Source: Halovivax sp. (GTDB lineage: Archaea > Halobacteriota > Halobacteria > Halobacteriales > Natrialbaceae). From it: a stretch of 15,481 nucleotides of DNA. The DNA is taken from NCBI GenBank assembly GCA_007119345.1, contig SKPV01000281.1, forward strand, positions 1 through 15,481. Direction: 5' to 3'. The position numbers and the translations under genes are program-made. The notes under the pieces are model-generated. The model was not told the DNA's origin. It worked only from the letters and a program-made list of their open reading frames with translations, and made no database searches. Below, piece after piece: positions 12,926-15,481 of the stretch (position 1 is its first letter; each line of letters starts with the position of its first letter).

Positions 12926-13417
12926 CCCGGAGGGACGCGGTTTCGCGTACGTTGAACGCCGACTCGGGGTCGAACCGCCTCGGGTGACGGCGGCGTCGAC
13001 GGCTCGCGCCGCCTCGCGCGATCCGGTTCGGCCGGCTCGCCGACTGTGGGCGGGCGTCGGACCCGACCGGAACCGCGATCGGTCGGGCCATCGACGGTCG
13101 TCACGCTGCTCGGTACCCGGTTCGCGCTTCGCGACCAGCGGCGCGTGGGCCACGTTTCTCGGTGACCCCGACGGCGGTCGGTAACGGATCCGCGATCGAC
13201 GGTCCGGGGTTCTCGTATTCTGGGACGGCATCCGCTCGCCGCCAGCGGAGCGCAGGCCTCGCTGTCGACCGACCGGAGCCGTCGAATCCGCGTCGATGCA
13301 GATCCAGCACACGACTCACACCGCGACACGACCCGACCGCCCGTCCGACCGATCCGAACCGACGACCGCCCGCGCGTCCGGACCCGCGATCCGGCACGCG
13401 CGACGGAGGGGGTCCCG
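12926..13417. other. Approximately 490-bp intergenic stretch without a recognisable gene
   Basis: Long open frames exist on both strands, but they are Arg/Pro/Ser-rich, lack motifs or hydrophobic cores, and look like by-products of GC-rich DNA. No tRNA, clear inverted repeat or TATA box was found. GGAGGG at 13405-13410 lies 7 bp before the ATG of the next gene and is a good Shine-Dalgarno sequence. Confidence 0.5.
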
Positions 13418-14575
13418 ATGACCACCGGCGGGGAGGCCCTCCGACTACGATCCCGCGTACCGGACGGACCCGACGTCTACCGGTTCGAGGCCGCGGCCGG
13501 GGTCGTCTCTCCCGACTCGTTCCGACGGGCCGAACTGCTGCTCGCCGAGCACCTCTGGGAGGAGTCGCCGGGCCGTCTGCTCTGTCCGGAGGCGAACTAC
13601 GGTGTCGTCGCCACGCTGTCGGGCGAGCGGGCCGACGCCGTCCGGATGACCGAATCGAGCGCCCGCGCGGCCCGTCTCTGTCGCCGGAACGCGCGTCGAA
13701 ACGGCGTCGAGGCCGACGTCACCCTCGCGGCCGACCTCTCCGGGCTCCCGGATCGATGGGACACCGTCGCGTACGCGCCGAAGCCGTACACGCCCCTCGC
13801 GATCGGCGCCCAGCACGTGGCGAACGCGCTCGCGGTCCTCCGCCCCGGCGGGCGGCTGTTTCTCGCCGCGTCGAAGCGGACGGGACTCGCGCGCTACGAG
13901 CGGGTCCTGGCGGAGTGCTGCGGCGACGTCGAGCGAGTCGCCGACGCGGGCGACTGGCGGATACTCCGCGGGCGGCGACCGGCGTCCGTGGACCCGCCCG
14001 AGTACGTGACGCCTCGAACCCTGCGGCCGACCGTGAACGGCGTCGACCTCGAGCTGGTCACCGTTCCCGGGGTCTTCGCCGCCTCCGGACTGGACGGCGG
14101 CACGCGGCTGCTCCTGGAGACGGTCGGCCCGTCGCTCCCGACGGACGGCCGAATCCTCGACGTCTGCTGCGGTTACGGCGCGATCGGCGCGTACGCGGCC
14201 GCCGTCTCGAACGCCGCCGTCCACCTCAGCGACGACTGCCGGTTCGCGACCCGATGTGCGGAACGCGGGCTCCGCGAAACCGGCGTCGACGGAACCGTCG
14301 TCACGGCCGACTGCCTCCGGGGCGTCTCGGACCGCCGGTTCGACGTCGTGCTCGCCAACCCGCCGACACACGCGGGCGATAGCGTTCTCTCGACGCTTTT
14401 CTCGGGCGTCGCCGACGTCCTCGCGCCCGACGGCCGGTTCGCGTTCGTCCACCACCGGGCGCTCGACCTGCGCGACCACCTGGAGCCGTTCGACTCGATC
14501 GAACGGCTCGCCACCGGGGCGGAACACGTCGTCTTCGAGGCGACCCGCCGAGCTGGCGGGCGGTTACGGCCGTGA
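13418..14575 (+). CDS. RsmC-like class I SAM-dependent methyltransferase with duplicated domain
   Basis: The 385-residue protein has a C-terminal catalytic Rossmann domain with motif I ILDVCCGYGAIG (246-257) and the N-methyltransferase active-site motif NPPTHAG (314-320). This pairing is typical of the RsmC/RlmG rRNA guanine-N2 methyltransferases. The N-terminal half (LLCPEANYGVVA, 54-65; APKPYTPLAI, 120-129; LRPGGRLFLAASKRTG, 141-156) looks like a second, inactive copy of the fold, lacking the glycine-rich SAM loop and NPP, as in RsmC. The substrate is probably a guanine in rRNA, but this is by analogy. GGAGGG 7 bp upstream supports the ATG at 13418. Its last 12 bp overlap the tail of the convergent HAD gene. 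Confidence 0.85.
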   Translation: MTTGGEALRLRSRVPDGPDVYRFEAAAGVVSPDSFRRAELLLAEHLWEESPGRLLCPEANYGVVATLSGERADAVRMTESSARAARLCRRNARRNGVEADVTLAADLSGLPDRWDTVAYAPKPYTPLAIGAQHVANALAVLRPGGRLFLAASKRTGLARYERVLAECCGDVERVADAGDWRILRGRRPASVDPPEYVTPRTLRPTVNGVDLELVTVPGVFAASGLDGGTRLLLETVGPSLPTDGRILDVCCGYGAIGAYAAAVSNAAVHLSDDCRFATRCAERGLRETGVDGTVVTADCLRGVSDRRFDVVLANPPTHAGDSVLSTLFSGVADVLAPDGRFAFVHHRALDLRDHLEPFDSIERLATGAEHVVFEATRRAGGRLRP

Positions 14576-15271
14576 TCGACCCGGTCGAGCCTCCCACGGC
14601 GGAGTCTCGAGATCCGCGAGCGAGTCGAGGACGAAATTCGGTTCGGGTTCGGGCGTCCCGTCGGGTTCGTCCCCGTCGGGCACCCACGCCGCCCGGAGTC
14701 CGGCTGCCAGCGCGCCCGCGACGTCCGTCTCCAGCGAGTTCCCCACGTGAATCGCTTCCGTCGAATCGACGTCGAGCGCCGACAGAGCCGCCTCGAACGG
14801 CTCCGGATCCGGCTTCGGCGCCGTCTCGTCGCCCGCGAACACCGCGACGTCGAACGCGCCGTCGATCCCGACGCCGGCGAGCTTGGCCCGCTGCATGGAC
14901 CGGTCGCCGTTCGTCACCAGCGCGAGGGCGTACCGATCGGCGAGCGCGTCGAGCGCCTCGCGAGCACCCGGGAGCGGATCGACGGCGCGCTGGTCGCGCT
15001 CGGTCGCGTAGGCGTCCGCGACGGCCTCGCCGACCGCCGGATCGCCGCCGCGCTCCGCGACGAGGTCGGCGAAGCACCGGCGCCTGAGGTCCTCGACGTC
15101 GACGCTCGCCTCGAGGTAGTCGGGGTACCGGTCGGCGTACTCGGCCGCCCTGAACAGCGGCTCGACGCCCGCCCGGTCGAAGGCGGCCGCGAGCACCGCC
15201 GACGCGTCCCGCCTGTAGGTACAGAGCGTGTCGTCCAGGTCGAACGTGACCGCCGCGATCTCGCCGTTCAC
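14564..15271 (-). CDS. HAD-superfamily hydrolase
   Basis: This is a probable phosphatase of small phosphorylated metabolites. From the GTG at 15271, the 235 residues show HAD motif I TFDLDDTL (9-16, nucleophile D11 and acid D13), motif II VTNGD (119-123), motif III lysine K153 in APKPDP, and motif IV VGNSLETDVAGA (176-187). Motif IV has Asn in place of the first Asp of the usual GDSxxxD but keeps D183. A helical cap (about 20-95) marks subfamily I. The frame stays open to an ATG at 15400, but TTTTATT about 27 bp ahead of the GTG points to a leaderless start at the GTG, and the extra residues have no HAD resemblance. It converges on the RsmC-like gene with 12 bp overlap. Substrate unknown. Confidence 0.9.
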   Translation of the reverse strand: MNGEIAAVTFDLDDTLCTYRRDASAVLAAAFDRAGVEPLFRAAEYADRYPDYLEASVDVEDLRRRCFADLVAERGGDPAVGEAVADAYATERDQRAVDPLPGAREALDALADRYALALVTNGDRSMQRAKLAGVGIDGAFDVAVFAGDETAPKPDPEPFEAALSALDVDSTEAIHVGNSLETDVAGALAAGLRAAWVPDGDEPDGTPEPEPNFVLDSLADLETPPWEARPGRSRP

Positions 15272-15295
15272 GTCCGGAACCTGACAGTCTGGCGG

Positions 15296-15303
15296 AATAA
15301 AAC
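15296..15303 (-). promoter_or_regulatory. TATA box of the HAD hydrolase gene
   Basis: The minus strand reads GTTTTATT at about 15303-15296, a good archaeal TATA element. Transcription is predicted at about 15272, immediately before the GTG at 15271, so the mRNA would be leaderless; this decides the start over the upstream ATG at 15400. Confidence 0.55.
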
Positions 15304-15401
15304 TACCGCTCCCCTGGGCGCGGCGAGCGGTGTCGATCGCGTCAGAGCGCGGGTCGATTCCGCGACTCGTCCGGAGCCCGACGTGCGACGGGGTGGTCAC
15401 G

Positions 15402-15481
15402 CCGGCCGATACCCGTCGTCGACCGGTTCGACCGCGTCGAACCGGCCGATACCCGTCGTCGACCGGTTCGACCGCGTCGAA
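15402..15481. repeat. 40-bp direct tandem repeat, two perfect copies running to the window edge
   Basis: The unit beginning CCGGCCGATACCCGTCGTCG and ending ACCGGTTCGACCGCGTCGAA occurs at 15402-15441 and 15442-15481 without differences. The second copy ends exactly at the window edge, so the array may continue. No spacers separate the copies, so it is not CRISPR. Confidence 0.9.

Noticed and set aside
12923..13312. Candidate small protein on the minus strand in the gap before the RsmC-like gene
   Set aside because: Arg/Pro/Ser-rich with no hydrophobic core, motif, promoter or Shine-Dalgarno; compatible with chance open frame.
11284..13425. A 713-codon minus-strand open frame opposite the GTPase gene
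   Set aside because: The plus strand carries all G1-G4 GTPase motifs; the antisense frame has none and extends through intergenic DNA.

Overview
The window is high-GC archaeal DNA and looks haloarchaeal (class Halobacteria). The proteins are strongly acidic, several genes start within a few bases of the predicted transcription start downstream of an archaeal TATA box, and the gene set is typical of that class: CPA2 antiporter, GH15 enzyme, LLM-class flavin oxidoreductase, UspA, archaeal-type PyrF and a GTPBP1-like GTPase. The species cannot be named from the sequence.

Layout. 1-512 (minus): amino-terminal part of a KefB-type cation:proton antiporter, cut by the window edge. 513-1408: a gene-poor stretch with the 3' stub of an IS200/IS605-type tnpB, its terminal hairpin, and then a strikingly AT-rich segment. 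1409-3769 (plus): a compact three-gene operon that is the most interesting part of the window. 3926-5953 (minus): GH15 glucoamylase/trehalase-like enzyme, divergent from an aminoglycoside-phosphotransferase-fold kinase (6187-7176). 7326-9809 (plus): LLM oxidoreductase, universal stress protein and orotidine-5'-phosphate decarboxylase. 9922-10416: small four-helix membrane protein ending in a 23-bp tandem repeat. 10549-10991 (minus): a small zinc-finger protein translationally coupled to an unknown 88-residue protein. 11296-12897 (plus): GTPBP1-like GTPase. 13418-14575 (plus): RsmC-like methyltransferase, overlapping tail-to-tail with a HAD hydrolase (14564-15271, minus). The right edge holds a 40-bp tandem duplication.

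The system. The operon at 1409-3769 reads as a split-borosin RiPP cluster. It has a 72-residue precursor (helical leader plus hydrophobic C-terminal core), a tetrapyrrole-methylase-fold peptide-backbone alpha-N-methyltransferase with the OphMA/SonM catalytic residues in register, and an MFS exporter starting 2 bp after the methyltransferase stop. The likely scheme is that the methyltransferase binds the leader, N-methylates backbone amides of the core, a protease encoded elsewhere releases the product, and the MFS protein exports it. The cluster has visibly lower GC than its neighbours and lies beside a transposon relic, which suggests lateral acquisition.

Small-scale structure. Four short tandem duplications (41, 23, 28 and 40 bp units) lie in intergenic DNA. 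Two of them copy the stop codon and tail of the preceding gene with a unit length that rotates the reading frame. Several promoters carry inverted repeats between or over the TATA box and the predicted start.
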